A DNA stretch of 64,000 nucleotides from Halomarina pelagica (GCF_024228315.1 NZ_CP100454.1:2542001-2606000), one strand, 5' to 3'; counted from the first letter of the stretch, positions 32,586 through 41,416 are shown. Notes: generated by a model not told the origin, from the sequence alone. Numbers and translations are program-made.

Positions 32586-33587
32586 ATGAGACAGTACCTC
32601 GACCTCGTCGAACGGGTCCTCCGAACGGGGACCCACAAGCCGAACCGGACCGGCGTGGACACGATCTCGTCGTTCAGCCAGCACTACCGCGTGGACCTCG
32701 GGGAGGGCTTCCCGCTCCTGACGACGAAGAAGCTCGACGGCTTCCGCTGGGACTCGATGGTTCACGAGCTACTCTGGTACCTCTCGGGCGAGGAGCACGT
32801 TCGGAATCTCCGCGAGCACACGGGCATCTGGGACGCCTGGGCCGACGAGGAGGGGCGGCTCGACACCGCCTACGGGCGGTTCTGGCGGCGCTACCCGCTC
32901 CCCGAGTCGGGCCTCGACGGCGAGTCGTGGCCCGACGACGCCCACCGCTGGGTGAACGAGGACGAGCGCACCTTCGATCAGCTCCGGTACGTCCTCGACA
33001 CGCTCCGGGAGAACCCCAACTCCCGGCGCATCGTCGTGAACGCGTGGCACCCCGGGAACGCGACCGTGAGCACCCTCCCGCCGTGTCACTACACCTTCGT
33101 CTTCAACGTCCAGGGCGACCGGCTGAACCTCCACCTCACCCAGCGCTCGGGCGACGTCGCGCTCGGGATCCCGTTCAACCTCGCCGCCTACTCGCTGCTG
33201 GCGCAGGCGATCGCACAGCGGACGGGCTTCGAGGTGGGCGAGTTCGCCCACACGATCGTCGACGCCCACGTCTACTGCGGCGCGGACGCCCGCGGCGAGT
33301 GGTACGCCGAGCACCTCGCGGACCTCCGGGCGCGCCTCGGGAGCGTCGAGACGCGCGAGGACTACCTCGACGTGCGCGAGTGGCTGGAGGGAGCCGCCCC
33401 CGACGAGGACGGCGGCGAGGAGGGATACGATCACGTGCCGGGGCTACTCGAACAGCTCTCCCGCGAGCCGCGCGACCGGCCGCGCGTCGAGATCGCCGAC
33501 AAGCCCCTCGACGAACTCACCTACGACGACGTCCGGCTCCGGAACTACGACTCGGCACCGGGCATCCGGTTCGCGGTCGCCGAATGA
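32586..33587 (+). CDS. thyA: Thymidylate synthase
   Basis: This 333-residue enzyme converts dUMP to dTMP with methylene-tetrahydrofolate. Catalytic Cys lies in STLPPCHY near residue 163, folate/dUMP-binding residues in SRRIVVNAWHPG near 143 and in RSGDVALGIPFNLAAYS near 185, and the C-terminal IRFAVAE matches the end of the family. It carries an acidic insert (about residues 255-290). The stop codon overlaps the folA start, so both are made from one mRNA, an arrangement known as hts-hdrA in Haloferax. Confidence 0.95.
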   Translation: MRQYLDLVERVLRTGTHKPNRTGVDTISSFSQHYRVDLGEGFPLLTTKKLDGFRWDSMVHELLWYLSGEEHVRNLREHTGIWDAWADEEGRLDTAYGRFWRRYPLPESGLDGESWPDDAHRWVNEDERTFDQLRYVLDTLRENPNSRRIVVNAWHPGNATVSTLPPCHYTFVFNVQGDRLNLHLTQRSGDVALGIPFNLAAYSLLAQAIAQRTGFEVGEFAHTIVDAHVYCGADARGEWYAEHLADLRARLGSVETREDYLDVREWLEGAAPDEDGGEEGYDHVPGLLEQLSREPRDRPRVEIADKPLDELTYDDVRLRNYDSAPGIRFAVAE

Positions 33588-34264
33588 GCGACCGATCCGA
33601 CGGAAGCGATCGGGGCGATCGGAGCGACCGGGGCGATCGAGGCGATCGGAGTGATCGGGACGACCGGAGCGGTGGGGAGCGTCGCGAGGACGAGCGCGAC
33701 CGCGGCGAGGGAACGGATCGAGCGAGCGAGCGCCCCGAGATCGCGCTCGTGGCCGCGGTCGCCGCGAACGGCGTCATCGGCGCGGACGGCGACATGCCGT
33801 GGCACTACCCCGAGGACCTGCGCCGGTTCAAGCGGCTCACGACCGGCCACCCCGTCGTGATGGGACGGCGGACCTACGAGAGCATCGCGGCCCGGCTCGG
33901 CGGGCCGCTCCCCGATCGGACGAACGTGGTGTTGAGCACGCGCGACCTCGCCCTGCCCGAGGGGGCGGTCCGCGCCGGATCGGTCGAGGAGGCGCTCGAC
34001 GCGGCGCAGGAGGTCGCCGCCGGCACGGGCGGCGTCGAGGACGGCGGCGGTGGGGACGGTGCGGTCGACGCGGTGTTCGTCGTCGGCGGGGCGACGGTGT
34101 ACGAGCAGTTCCTCCCGCGCGCGGACCGCATGTACCTCACCGAGATCCGCGCGGCGTACGAGGGCGACACGCGCTATCCCGAGTGGGATCGGGACGCCTG
34201 GACCGAGGTCGACCGCGACGACCGGGGCGAGTTCGCGTTCGTCGAGTACGAGCGGCGATCCTGA
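33584..34264 (+). CDS. folA: Dihydrofolate reductase with expanded N-terminal low-complexity tail
   Basis: The 226-residue protein ends in a normal DHFR domain (about residues 51-226): ALVAAVAANGVIGADGDMPWHYPEDL with the catalytic Asp-equivalent in the loop (quoted only as ANGVIGADGDMPWH), the cofactor motif VVMGRRTYES near 90 and the second motif FVVGGATVYEQF near 162. The first 50 residues are a Ser/Asp/Arg/Gly repeat (SDRGDRSDRGDR), not seen in typical DHFRs. The GTG-free start is the 4-nt overlapping ATG after thyA. It recycles dihydrofolate produced by ThyA. Confidence 0.93.
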   Translation: MSDRSDGSDRGDRSDRGDRGDRSDRDDRSGGERREDERDRGEGTDRASERPEIALVAAVAANGVIGADGDMPWHYPEDLRRFKRLTTGHPVVMGRRTYESIAARLGGPLPDRTNVVLSTRDLALPEGAVRAGSVEEALDAAQEVAAGTGGVEDGGGGDGAVDAVFVVGGATVYEQFLPRADRMYLTEIRAAYEGDTRYPEWDRDAWTEVDRDDRGEFAFVEYERRS

Positions 34265-34349
34265 CGGGCCTCCAGGGGGTGTTCGTCGCTCCGGGAACGA
34301 CGGTACCGTCGCCCACAGGAGTTATACCCCGCGTCGGACTGCTACGGAC

Positions 34350-36113
34350 ATGGAGGAGCCGATCGACTACGGCGCGCTCGACGCCGGGCGCGACTGCAAC
34401 TACTGGGAACTCGACCGGACGCTGCAGCGGGCGGCGGAGCGGGCGTACCCCGACGAGTCGTTCGCGTGGGCGAGCGACCGGCTCCGCGAGTTCGGCGAGG
34501 TGGTGGGGACGACCGTCGTGGAGAACTCCGAGGCCGTCGAGGCCCACGGGCCGGAACTGCACACCTACGACCGCCACGGCGAGGTGCAGAACCGCGTGGA
34601 GTACCACCCCGCGCTGGAGGAGACCGAGCGCATCGCCTACAGCGACTTCGGCCTCTCCCACGACGCGTTCCACGCGCCGCCGGGCGCGGACGCGCCGATG
34701 GGGTTCGTCCACGCGCTGACGCTCCAGACGCTGTTGTCGTACGCCGATCCCGGCTTCGTCTGTCCGGCGTCGATGACCGTCGGGGCGGCGCTCGTGCTCG
34801 ACCGGTTCGCGGACGACGATCGCCTGGAGGAGTACTTCCAGCGTCTGACGACCCGCGACGCCGAGGACTACATCGAGGGGGCGATGTTCCTCACCGAGAA
34901 GCAGGGCGGGAGCGACGTCGGCGCGATCGAGACGACGGCCGTCGAGACCGACGAGGAGGGCGTCTACCGCCTCACCGGCGAGAAGTGGTTCTGCTCGAAC
35001 GTCGACGCCGAGGGGACGCTCGCGCTCGCCCGCCGCGAGGGCGCGCCCGAGGGGACCGAGGGGCTCTCGCTGTTTCTCGTCCCGCACACGAAGGCCGACG
35101 GGGAGCTGAACGACCAGCTCTACCGACGCCTGAAGGACAAGCTCGGAACGATCTCCGTGCCGACCGGGGAGGTGGAGTTCCGCGGCGCGGAGGGGTACCT
35201 CGTGGGCGAACCCGAGCGCGGGTTCCGCTACATGACGGAGATGCTCAACTACGAGCGGCTCTCGAACGCCGCCGCCAGCGTCGGCGTCGTGGGGCGCTGT
35301 CTCCTCGAGTCGAAGGTCCACGCGGCGAACCGCGAGGCGTTCGGTCGGACCATCGACCAGTACCCGCTCATGCGTCGGGACCTCGTGGAGATGAGCGTCG
35401 ACTACGAGGCCGCGGTCGCCTTCACCTTCGCTGCCGTGCGGCTGTTCGACCGCTACCACCGCGAGGACGACGAGGAGGCCTACCGCCTGATGCGCCTGCT
35501 CGTCCCGGTCGCGAAGTACCGCACGGCGCGGGAGGCCGTCGACGCGGCGTCCTACGCCTGCGAGGTGCTCGGCGGCAACGGCTACGTCTCGGGGTTCACC
35601 ACCGAGCGGATGCTCCGGGACGCCCAGGTGCTTCCGATCTGGGAGGGGACCTCGAACGTCCTCTCGCTCGACGTGCTCCGCGTCCTCGCGCGCGAGGGGG
35701 CCCGTGAGGAGTTCGCCGACGCCGTCCAGGAGCGCCTCGACGCGGTCGAGCACGAGTCGCTGTCGGACGTGCGCGATACGGTCGCGGCGGAGTTCGCCGA
35801 TCTACGGGCCGCGTTCGCCACGCTCGCGGCCGCCGCCGCCGACTACGCCCAGCTCCAGGCGAAGGAACTCGCGGACTACGTCTACGACGTGTTCGCGGCC
35901 GCCGAACTCCTCGCCGTCGCGGGGGAGGAAATCGAGAACGGCGACGGTCGCGCGGCGCTCGTGGCGCGGGAGTTCGCGACCGCCCGCTTCGGCCGACGGA
36001 CCGCCCGCGGCATCACCGACGGCGACCGTCGGGCGCTCGACGCGTTCGACGCGCTCGTCCGCCACGCCGGCGTCGAACCGACGGTCGCGGAACCCGAAGT
36101 GGCCGACGACTGA
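34350..36113 (+). CDS. AidB-like acyl-CoA dehydrogenase
   Basis: This 587-residue flavoenzyme is longer than classical acyl-CoA dehydrogenases (about 380) and matches the AidB/isovaleryl-like subgroup. Visible motifs are MFLTEKQGGSDVGAI near residue 170, RLTGEKWFCSN near 205, VEFRGAEGYLVG near 277, and IWEGTSNVLSLD near 426. The extra C-terminal 150 residues form a helical domain. A TATA-like gttatac at about 34320-34326 lies 24-30 nt before the ATG. Its substrate is not known; AidB in E. coli binds DNA and helps against alkylation, but that cannot be transferred here. Confidence 0.88.
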   Translation: MEEPIDYGALDAGRDCNYWELDRTLQRAAERAYPDESFAWASDRLREFGEVVGTTVVENSEAVEAHGPELHTYDRHGEVQNRVEYHPALEETERIAYSDFGLSHDAFHAPPGADAPMGFVHALTLQTLLSYADPGFVCPASMTVGAALVLDRFADDDRLEEYFQRLTTRDAEDYIEGAMFLTEKQGGSDVGAIETTAVETDEEGVYRLTGEKWFCSNVDAEGTLALARREGAPEGTEGLSLFLVPHTKADGELNDQLYRRLKDKLGTISVPTGEVEFRGAEGYLVGEPERGFRYMTEMLNYERLSNAAASVGVVGRCLLESKVHAANREAFGRTIDQYPLMRRDLVEMSVDYEAAVAFTFAAVRLFDRYHREDDEEAYRLMRLLVPVAKYRTAREAVDAASYACEVLGGNGYVSGFTTERMLRDAQVLPIWEGTSNVLSLDVLRVLAREGAREEFADAVQERLDAVEHESLSDVRDTVAAEFADLRAAFATLAAAAADYAQLQAKELADYVYDVFAAAELLAVAGEEIENGDGRAALVAREFATARFGRRTARGITDGDRRALDAFDALVRHAGVEPTVAEPEVADD

Positions 36114-36210
36114 GTCGCGGCTGACGACCGCCCGTCGGCGAGCGTCCCCGTACCGCGACCGGCCCGCCGCGACCCTTCCGCCGGCCCGTACCATGGTGTC
36201 CGTGACCGTC

Positions 36211-36240
36211 CCCCACTGGCTAGCCGTGGGGATTTTATAG
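36211..36240 (+). promoter_or_regulatory. Palindrome abutting the TATA box of the membrane regulator gene
   Basis: The dyad ccccac-N9-gtgggg (36211-36231) directly precedes the TATA element gattttatag (36231-36240), which is 24-30 nt before the ATG at 36264. The dyad core (ggctagcc) is itself palindromic. Its place over the BRE suggests an operator; an alternative is the end hairpin of a decayed IS1341/IS605-type element or a terminator for the upstream gene. Confidence 0.55.
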
Positions 36241-36263
36241 TACGATTGGTTTGGGTACGATAG

Positions 36264-37415
36264 ATGTCGCGTGCGCTAGTAGTCGTTCTCTTCGCCGTGA
36301 TTCTTGTCGGTTCTTCGACGGCTACTGGCGTCGCCACCGCCGACGTGGCGGCACAAACGCAGGACTTCGACCAGACGGTGTTCAGCGTCGAGGTCTACGA
36401 GAACGGATCGGCCCGGTGGACGTTCGTCTACAAGCGAGCGCTCGACACGAACAACGACACCGAGCGTCGACAGTTCGAAACGTTCGCCGAGGAGTTCAAC
36501 GGGGGCGAGACGCCGCTCTATCGCGACTTCAAGAACCGCTCGAAGCGGTTGACCACGGCCGGTTCGGACGTGACCGGGCGGGAGATGTCGGCTACCGACT
36601 TCCGCAAGCGGGCGTACGTCACCCCGCTCGGGAACCAGGGCGTCGTCGAGATGTCGTTCCTCTGGGACGGGTTCGCGTTCGTCGACGGCAAACGCGTCGT
36701 CGTCGGGGACGTCTTCGAGGGGGGCCTGTACCTCGGTCCCGACCAGCGGTTCGTCGTCTCCTGGGGCGGCGACCTCTCGCTCGTCTCCGCCGCCCCTCAG
36801 CCCAAGCAACAGGACAACGACACCGTCGTCTGGGTCGGCGGCGAGGAGGGGCGACAGTTCCTCGACGGCAACCCGCAGGTCGTGCTCGCACCGCCGGAGA
36901 GCGCGAACGGAACTGCCGATCCCGGCGGCGACGGCGAGGCCGGCGAGTTCGGCGCTGGCGTCCCGCTCTGGTCGGCCGGCGTCGTGCTCGCGGTCGCGCT
37001 CCTCGCGGTCGGTACCTTCCTCGCCTATCGGTTCGACGTTTTCGACCGCTTCGACGGGTTCGGTGGCGACGGCGCTGCCGACGGCCCGGGAGCCCCGGGA
37101 CGACCGGGGCCGCCGGGGGCCGCGAACGAGCGGCGGGGCGACCGAACGACGACGACCGAGCCGTCGATCTCGGACGAGGCGCTCCTGACGGACGAGGATC
37201 GAGTGATGAACCTCCTCGCCGAGAACGGCGGCCGGATGAAGCAGGTCAACATCGTCGAGGAGACGGACTGGTCGAAGTCCAAGGTGAGCATGCTCCTCTC
37301 GGACATGGAGGAGGAGGGGTACATCAGCAAGCTCCGCGTCGGCCGCGAGAACATCATCAGCCGGGCGGGCGACGAGCCGCGGGCGGCGCGCTCGCCGTTC
37401 GATGATGACGAGTGA
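36264..37415 (+). CDS. Membrane-anchored winged-helix transcriptional regulator
   Basis: This 383-residue protein has a signal peptide (about residues 1-28), an extracellular domain (about 30-225), one transmembrane helix (about 233-253), a cytoplasmic Pro/Gly-rich linker resembling collagen (GAPGRPGPPGA) near 275-295, and a C-terminal winged HTH (about 305-370, MKQVNIVEETDWSKSKVSMLL in part). It should sense a signal outside the cell and act on DNA from the membrane. Similar haloarchaeal proteins with this layout exist (DUF7343/DUF7345-type). A palindrome at its promoter could reflect autoregulation. Confidence 0.85.
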   Translation: MSRALVVVLFAVILVGSSTATGVATADVAAQTQDFDQTVFSVEVYENGSARWTFVYKRALDTNNDTERRQFETFAEEFNGGETPLYRDFKNRSKRLTTAGSDVTGREMSATDFRKRAYVTPLGNQGVVEMSFLWDGFAFVDGKRVVVGDVFEGGLYLGPDQRFVVSWGGDLSLVSAAPQPKQQDNDTVVWVGGEEGRQFLDGNPQVVLAPPESANGTADPGGDGEAGEFGAGVPLWSAGVVLAVALLAVGTFLAYRFDVFDRFDGFGGDGAADGPGAPGRPGPPGAANERRGDRTTTTEPSISDEALLTDEDRVMNLLAENGGRMKQVNIVEETDWSKSKVSMLLSDMEEEGYISKLRVGRENIISRAGDEPRAARSPFDDDE

Positions 37416-37490
37416 CAAAGGACCGCCGAAGCGGAACCGTTAAGCGTCATTCCCCGGTACTCGTGAACGCAGACGCACGACGCGTCGGGC

Positions 37491-37565
37491 GCTCCGTTAG
37501 TGTAGTCCGGCCAATCATATTGCCCTCTCGAGGCAATGACCGGGGTTCAAATCCCCGACGGAGCA
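37491..37565 (+). tRNA. tRNA-Glu (anticodon CUC)
   Basis: The cloverleaf is complete: acceptor GCTCCGT pairs with ACGGAGC, discriminator A at 37565; anticodon arm TTGCC-CTCTCGA-GGCAA has CTC, reading GAG (Glu); T-loop TTCAAAT with stem CGGGG/CCCCG. No intron or encoded CCA. Confidence 0.95.
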
Positions 37566-37675
37566 CTACAGCGAACGAGTTTTTACGAGTGAGCGAAGTG
37601 CGGGGGGTTCTTCATCGAGGAATTACTTGAGCAGAACAGACCAAACGAGAGAACCCCGCACCCGATCCGCTGTAG
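37566..37675. repeat. 110-bp imperfect palindrome directly after tRNA-Glu
   Basis: Outer arms CTACAGCG (37566-37573) and CGCTGTAG (37668-37675) and inner arms GTGCGGGGggTTCT (37598-37611) and AGAACCCCGCAC (37650-37661) form a long stem with a roughly 38-nt apical loop. It begins one base after the tRNA. A MITE-like insertion or att remnant is plausible; it may also act as a terminator. Confidence 0.55.
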
Positions 37676-38271
37676 ATCGCTCCGCCTCGGTCTCCTGCCA
37701 CGAATTCGCGTGATCCCGGGATAGCGTTCCGACGCCGTCTCGATGAATTGCCGGAGTTACAACGATATCAGATCTCCTGACGAATTCAACGCTTTCGTGA
37801 TCGTACTTCAGAGTATCGTATGGCGTACTCATAGCTCGACGACGGGGTACTTCGATCAGACACCTGCGTCGACATTTCTCGATGCCGGGAACCGAGGAGG
37901 GTTCGTCCCCGGTCGCTCGCCGCGTCTCGACACTGCCACGTCGCGTACCGCTCGAACGAGGTCGTCTCGTACCCGGGATCGCCGCGACCGTCGGCGACCG
38001 GGAGGACGACGGTCTGGTTCGACGCGTGGCACCGCGCGTCCCCGAACGTCGGGGAACCCTGGCCGCGATACGATCGTCGACCGCGCCAGCACCGACGCCG
38101 CCCCCGAGCGCCGAGAGGATCTCGGGGTTCCTCGCGAATTCGGCGTCGCTCTCGCCGACCTCACGGACGTGAAAGCACCGACACATTCATTCGCCTGCAT
38201 CTACCATTCATTCTATCAGGTTATTCACAGAAAACGATATATTTGTGCGCGTACTCGTTCGGCGTACGATC
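37676..38271 (-). pseudogene. Possible decayed minus-strand coding sequence
   Basis: No intact gene is seen. On the minus strand, one frame reads REVGESDAEFARNPEILSAL (about 38170-38110) and then another continues SPTFGDARCHASNQTVVLPV (about 38055-37995), halophile-like in composition but interrupted by a frame change near 38060. Further downstream a stretch starting MSTPYDTLKYDHESVEF (about 37835) is AT-richer. I cannot name the family. A short promoter-like AT-rich stretch at 38208-38265 precedes the next plus-strand gene. Confidence 0.3.
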
Positions 38272-39192
38272 ATGCCCCGGTTGTACGAGCGGCGGGCGAC
38301 GGCCGACGGTGAGCGGTGGGTCGTCCATCCCGACGACGGGCCACCGGACGCGTCCGAGCGAACGGTGCAGGTGACCCCGCGCGGCCAGCGCATCCTCGCT
38401 GACGCCGGCTTCGGGGCGGACGACTACCTCGACGGCGGCCTCGTCGCTGCGCTCTCGGCGCTCGACGTCCTCTACACCGTCGACGGGACCGACCCGCTGG
38501 AGACGGTCCCCGCGACCGGGGACCGGCGGGCGAGCGAGCGCCACGTCTCCGTCGCCTGCGAACTCCTCGAGTCGTTTCCGCCGAGCGCGTTCGTCGACGA
38601 CGATCTCGTGGCGTTTCTCCGCTCGCTCGGTGCGCTCGATGCGGACGCCCTCCGCCCGTTCGTCGAGGTCTGTTGCCGGGAGACGCCGTTCGATCCGGGG
38701 ACGGTGCTCGCGGTCGACGAGGCCGTAGAGCGGTTCGCCCGCGGCGATCCCGACGGCGGGCCGTACGACCCGGCGCTGTTCGCGCTGCTCGTTCATCTCG
38801 GCTGGGAGACCGCCTACTCGAAGACGGTCCTCTACCTCGACGTCGCCGCCGGACCGACGACCGCCCGCCTCTGTCGGATCGACGGGTTCGACTACTTCGT
38901 CGGCGACGACCGCCTCTGGGAGGACGGTCTCTCCCACCCGCTTCGCGAGGCGTTCCCGGACAGCCCGGTGCTCGCGGCCGCCGCTCGCGCGGCCGACGGG
39001 GACGTTCGAACCTTCTTCGGTCGCGAGTTCGCCGCGCTGGCGAAGGCGCAGGCGATCCGGACGCTCGACCGGCTCGGCGACCCGCGCGCCGCGCTGTTCG
39101 CCGACGGACTCGTCGCGGCGACCCTCGACGTGGTGGCCCTCCCAGGCCCGACGGGCGCGTCCGGCCCGACGTACGTCTGGACGTCACCCTGA
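38272..39192 (+). CDS. Unrecognised 306-aa haloarchaeal protein
   Basis: This acidic 306-residue protein is of unknown family, with no membrane helices or signal peptide. Landmarks are MPRLYERRATADGERWVVHP at its start, a likely helix FVDDDLVAFLRSLGALDADAL near residue 107, WETAYSKTVLYLDVAAGPT near 185 and a second helical half. The ATG at 38272 is preceded by AT-rich gatatatttgtg (about 38236-38247), a strong TATA candidate 25-36 nt upstream. Codon use is normal. It is next to tRNA-Glu and decayed sequence, so it may be accessory. Confidence 0.75.
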   Translation: MPRLYERRATADGERWVVHPDDGPPDASERTVQVTPRGQRILADAGFGADDYLDGGLVAALSALDVLYTVDGTDPLETVPATGDRRASERHVSVACELLESFPPSAFVDDDLVAFLRSLGALDADALRPFVEVCCRETPFDPGTVLAVDEAVERFARGDPDGGPYDPALFALLVHLGWETAYSKTVLYLDVAAGPTTARLCRIDGFDYFVGDDRLWEDGLSHPLREAFPDSPVLAAAARAADGDVRTFFGREFAALAKAQAIRTLDRLGDPRAALFADGLVAATLDVVALPGPTGASGPTYVWTSP

Positions 39193-39323
39193 CCCGAATC
39201 GCACTCGCTCTCCGGGCGACCGACCCGCCACGACGCGGCGACCCCCTGCACGGCAGAGTACGTTCACCGAACTGGTTAATTAGAACAATAATCGATAAGA
39301 ATGAGAAGAACGTCTCGGTTCGT

Positions 39324-40028
39324 ATGCCCTCCGATCGTGCTCGGGAGTCGTCGACCCGGAGCGAGCGACAGTCGAGCGTCTTCGGAGAGGTCGGCGACCT
39401 GGCGATCGTCGCGGTCAGCGCCGTCGTGGTCCTGGCCGGGGTCGCCACGCTCGTCGTCTGGGGCGTCCCGAGCCTGATCGACGCCGGTGCCGACGCGCCG
39501 CCCGCGGGAGCGAGCGCCGGAAACGGGACCGACGCCCCCGATCCCCGCACGGAATCGACGGCCGCCGGTGCGCCGACCGGGAACGACTCGGGTGGGACGG
39601 GGGCGGGGATGTCGGCTTCGGAGCGAACCGCGACGTCGGATCGGACGCCGACGCCAACGCCGAGTCCGACACCCACTCCGACACCGACGGCCGAGCGGTC
39701 GAACGAGACGCCGGCTCCCTCTCCCGGTACCGACGCCAACGCGTCCGGGAAGGTCTGGCACGACCTCCGCCTCGTGGGGGAGAGCGGGCAGATGGAGCCC
39801 TACGCGATCACCGTCTCCGGCGAACTCCGACAGACCGGGCCTCCCGATCCGAACGACGACCAGGACGCGATCGGCGCGAGCGGGAGGCGGGTGACCGGCG
39901 AAGTCGGCGGGGGGGCCGACACCTACGAGTTCACCGGGTCGGTGACCCGAATCCAGGCGGGCGGGAACACGACCGTCTACGTGGACGGTCGCCCCGTCGC
40001 CGGAACCGCCGGCGGTGGAGCGAGTTAG
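39324..40028 (+). CDS. Single-pass membrane protein with Thr/Pro-rich linker
   Basis: This is a 234-residue protein with a charged N-terminus, one hydrophobic helix near residues 29-48, a Gly/Ser/Ala/Thr region, a PTPTPSPTPTPTPT linker (about 111-125) typical of exported haloarchaeal surface proteins, and a C-terminal beta-rich domain (KVWHDLRLVGESGQ... VYVDGRPVAG). It is probably anchored by the N-terminal helix with the domain outside the cell. A TATA-like ttaattag at about 39275-39283 lies ~45 nt before the ATG. Function is unknown. Confidence 0.72.
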   Translation: MPSDRARESSTRSERQSSVFGEVGDLAIVAVSAVVVLAGVATLVVWGVPSLIDAGADAPPAGASAGNGTDAPDPRTESTAAGAPTGNDSGGTGAGMSASERTATSDRTPTPTPSPTPTPTPTAERSNETPAPSPGTDANASGKVWHDLRLVGESGQMEPYAITVSGELRQTGPPDPNDDQDAIGASGRRVTGEVGGGADTYEFTGSVTRIQAGGNTTVYVDGRPVAGTAGGGAS

Positions 40029-40073
40029 TCGTCGGTGTCGCTCGCGTTCGCACCCGGCGTTGGACGACGCGAC

Positions 40074-40164
40074 GATACGTCCCGGCGACACGTCCCGGCG
40101 ACACGTCCCGGCGACACGTCCCGGCGACACGTCCCGGCGATACATGCCGGCGACACGTCGCGAC
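40074..40164. repeat. 13-bp tandem repeat array (7 units)
   Basis: Seven head-to-tail copies of gacacgtcccggc run from 40074 to 40164; units 2-5 are identical, and units 1, 6 and 7 carry substitutions. The period is not a multiple of three, so it is not coding repeat expansion. There are no unique spacers, so it is not CRISPR. It lies between two plus-strand genes. Confidence 0.85.
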
Positions 40165-40471
40165 GATGTGACGGTACGAGCACCGTAGAGGGGGTGACGG
40201 GAGCGGTCGGTACGGATCGAATCGGAGCGGACCGGAGGATGGTTCGGACGCCGGGATCTGATGGCAGCACGGCACGGAGGCCGAACTGATCCCCGCGTCG
40301 TCGAGCGTCGGTGTCACGCACTTGGCGACGTCGACAGTCGTTGGTCCGGGTGTACGTGTATGAGTTTTGTGGCCAACGGGCGCTCGATTCGAGTCGATGG
40401 GCACACCGTCGAGGGGGAGACGCCAGTGGAAGATAGGAACGCTTTCGCCCTCCCGATCCCGCCTTCGAATC

Positions 40472-41416
40472 GTGACTCGACGGTATCGGAACGCGGCGCT
40501 GTTCGTCGCGCTGGCCGCCATCTGGGGGTCTGCGTTCGTCGTGACCAAGGTCGGACTGCGGCACCTGCCGCCGACGCTCTTCGCGGCGCTACGGTTCGAC
40601 CTCGCGGCGGTCCTCCTGTTCGGCTACGTCGCCGCGACGAAGGCCGAGTGGCGGCCGCGCACGGGAGACGACTGGCTCTATCCGCTCGCTGGCGGCCTGT
40701 TCGCCATCGCCGGCCACCACGCCTTCCTCTTCGCCGGCCAGCAGTACGTCTCGTCGGGCGTCGCCGCGGTCCTCCTCGGACTCGTCCCCATCGTCACGCC
40801 CGCGTTCACCCGCGTCTTCTCGACCGGCGAACGGCTCTCGCCGACCGGCGCGGCCGGCCTGGGCCTCGGCTTTCTGGGCGTCGTCGTCATCGCGAGCCCC
40901 GACCCCTCCGACCTCCTGTCGTCGGACCTCCTCGGCGTCGCGCTCGTCCTCGTCTCGGCGGTCGTGTTCGCCTTCGGGGCAGTCTTCACCCACAGCCGCG
41001 CGCCCGACCTGTCGCTCGTCGCGACCCAGGCGTGGATGATGGCCGTCGGCGCGGTCGCCCTGCACGTCGCGAGCGTCCTCCTGCCGACGGAGTCGGTCGC
41101 CGCCGCCGCGTGGACGCCCGAGGCGCTCGGAGCCGTCGCCTACCTCGGCGCGGTCGCGGGGGCGCTCGGCTTCACCCTCTACTTCTCCCTGCTGGACCGC
41201 ATCGGGCCGATCGAGGCGAGCCTCATCGAGTACGTCATCCCGCTGTTCGCCGCCCTCGCCGGGTGGCTCGCGCTCGGCGAGCGCGTGACGGCGACCACCG
41301 TCGCGGGGTTCGTCGTGATCCTCTCCGGGTTCCTCCTGATGAAGCGACGCGCCATCGCGGAGGACGTCCTCGGGCGTCGCGGCCGTCGCGCCGAGCGGCC
41401 GAGCGCGGACGACTGA
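40472..41416 (+). CDS. EamA-family (DMT) transporter
   Basis: This 314-residue protein has ten hydrophobic helices and two EamA halves (AALFVALAAIWGSAFVVTK near residue 6 and GVALVLVSAVVFAFGAVF near 156 open the two repeats). I chose the GTG at 40472 because the EamA fold begins immediately after it; the frame open upstream is Arg-rich. Members of this superfamily export amino acids, nucleosides or other metabolites; this one's substrate is unknown. The upstream 13-bp repeats and about 300 bp of leader carry no gene. Confidence 0.88.
   Translation: MTRRYRNAALFVALAAIWGSAFVVTKVGLRHLPPTLFAALRFDLAAVLLFGYVAATKAEWRPRTGDDWLYPLAGGLFAIAGHHAFLFAGQQYVSSGVAAVLLGLVPIVTPAFTRVFSTGERLSPTGAAGLGLGFLGVVVIASPDPSDLLSSDLLGVALVLVSAVVFAFGAVFTHSRAPDLSLVATQAWMMAVGAVALHVASVLLPTESVAAAAWTPEALGAVAYLGAVAGALGFTLYFSLLDRIGPIEASLIEYVIPLFAALAGWLALGERVTATTVAGFVVILSGFLLMKRRAIAEDVLGRRGRRAERPSADD

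Noticed and set aside
40074-40164. CRISPR array
   Set aside because: Repeats are contiguous 13-bp units with no spacers, and no cas genes are in the window.
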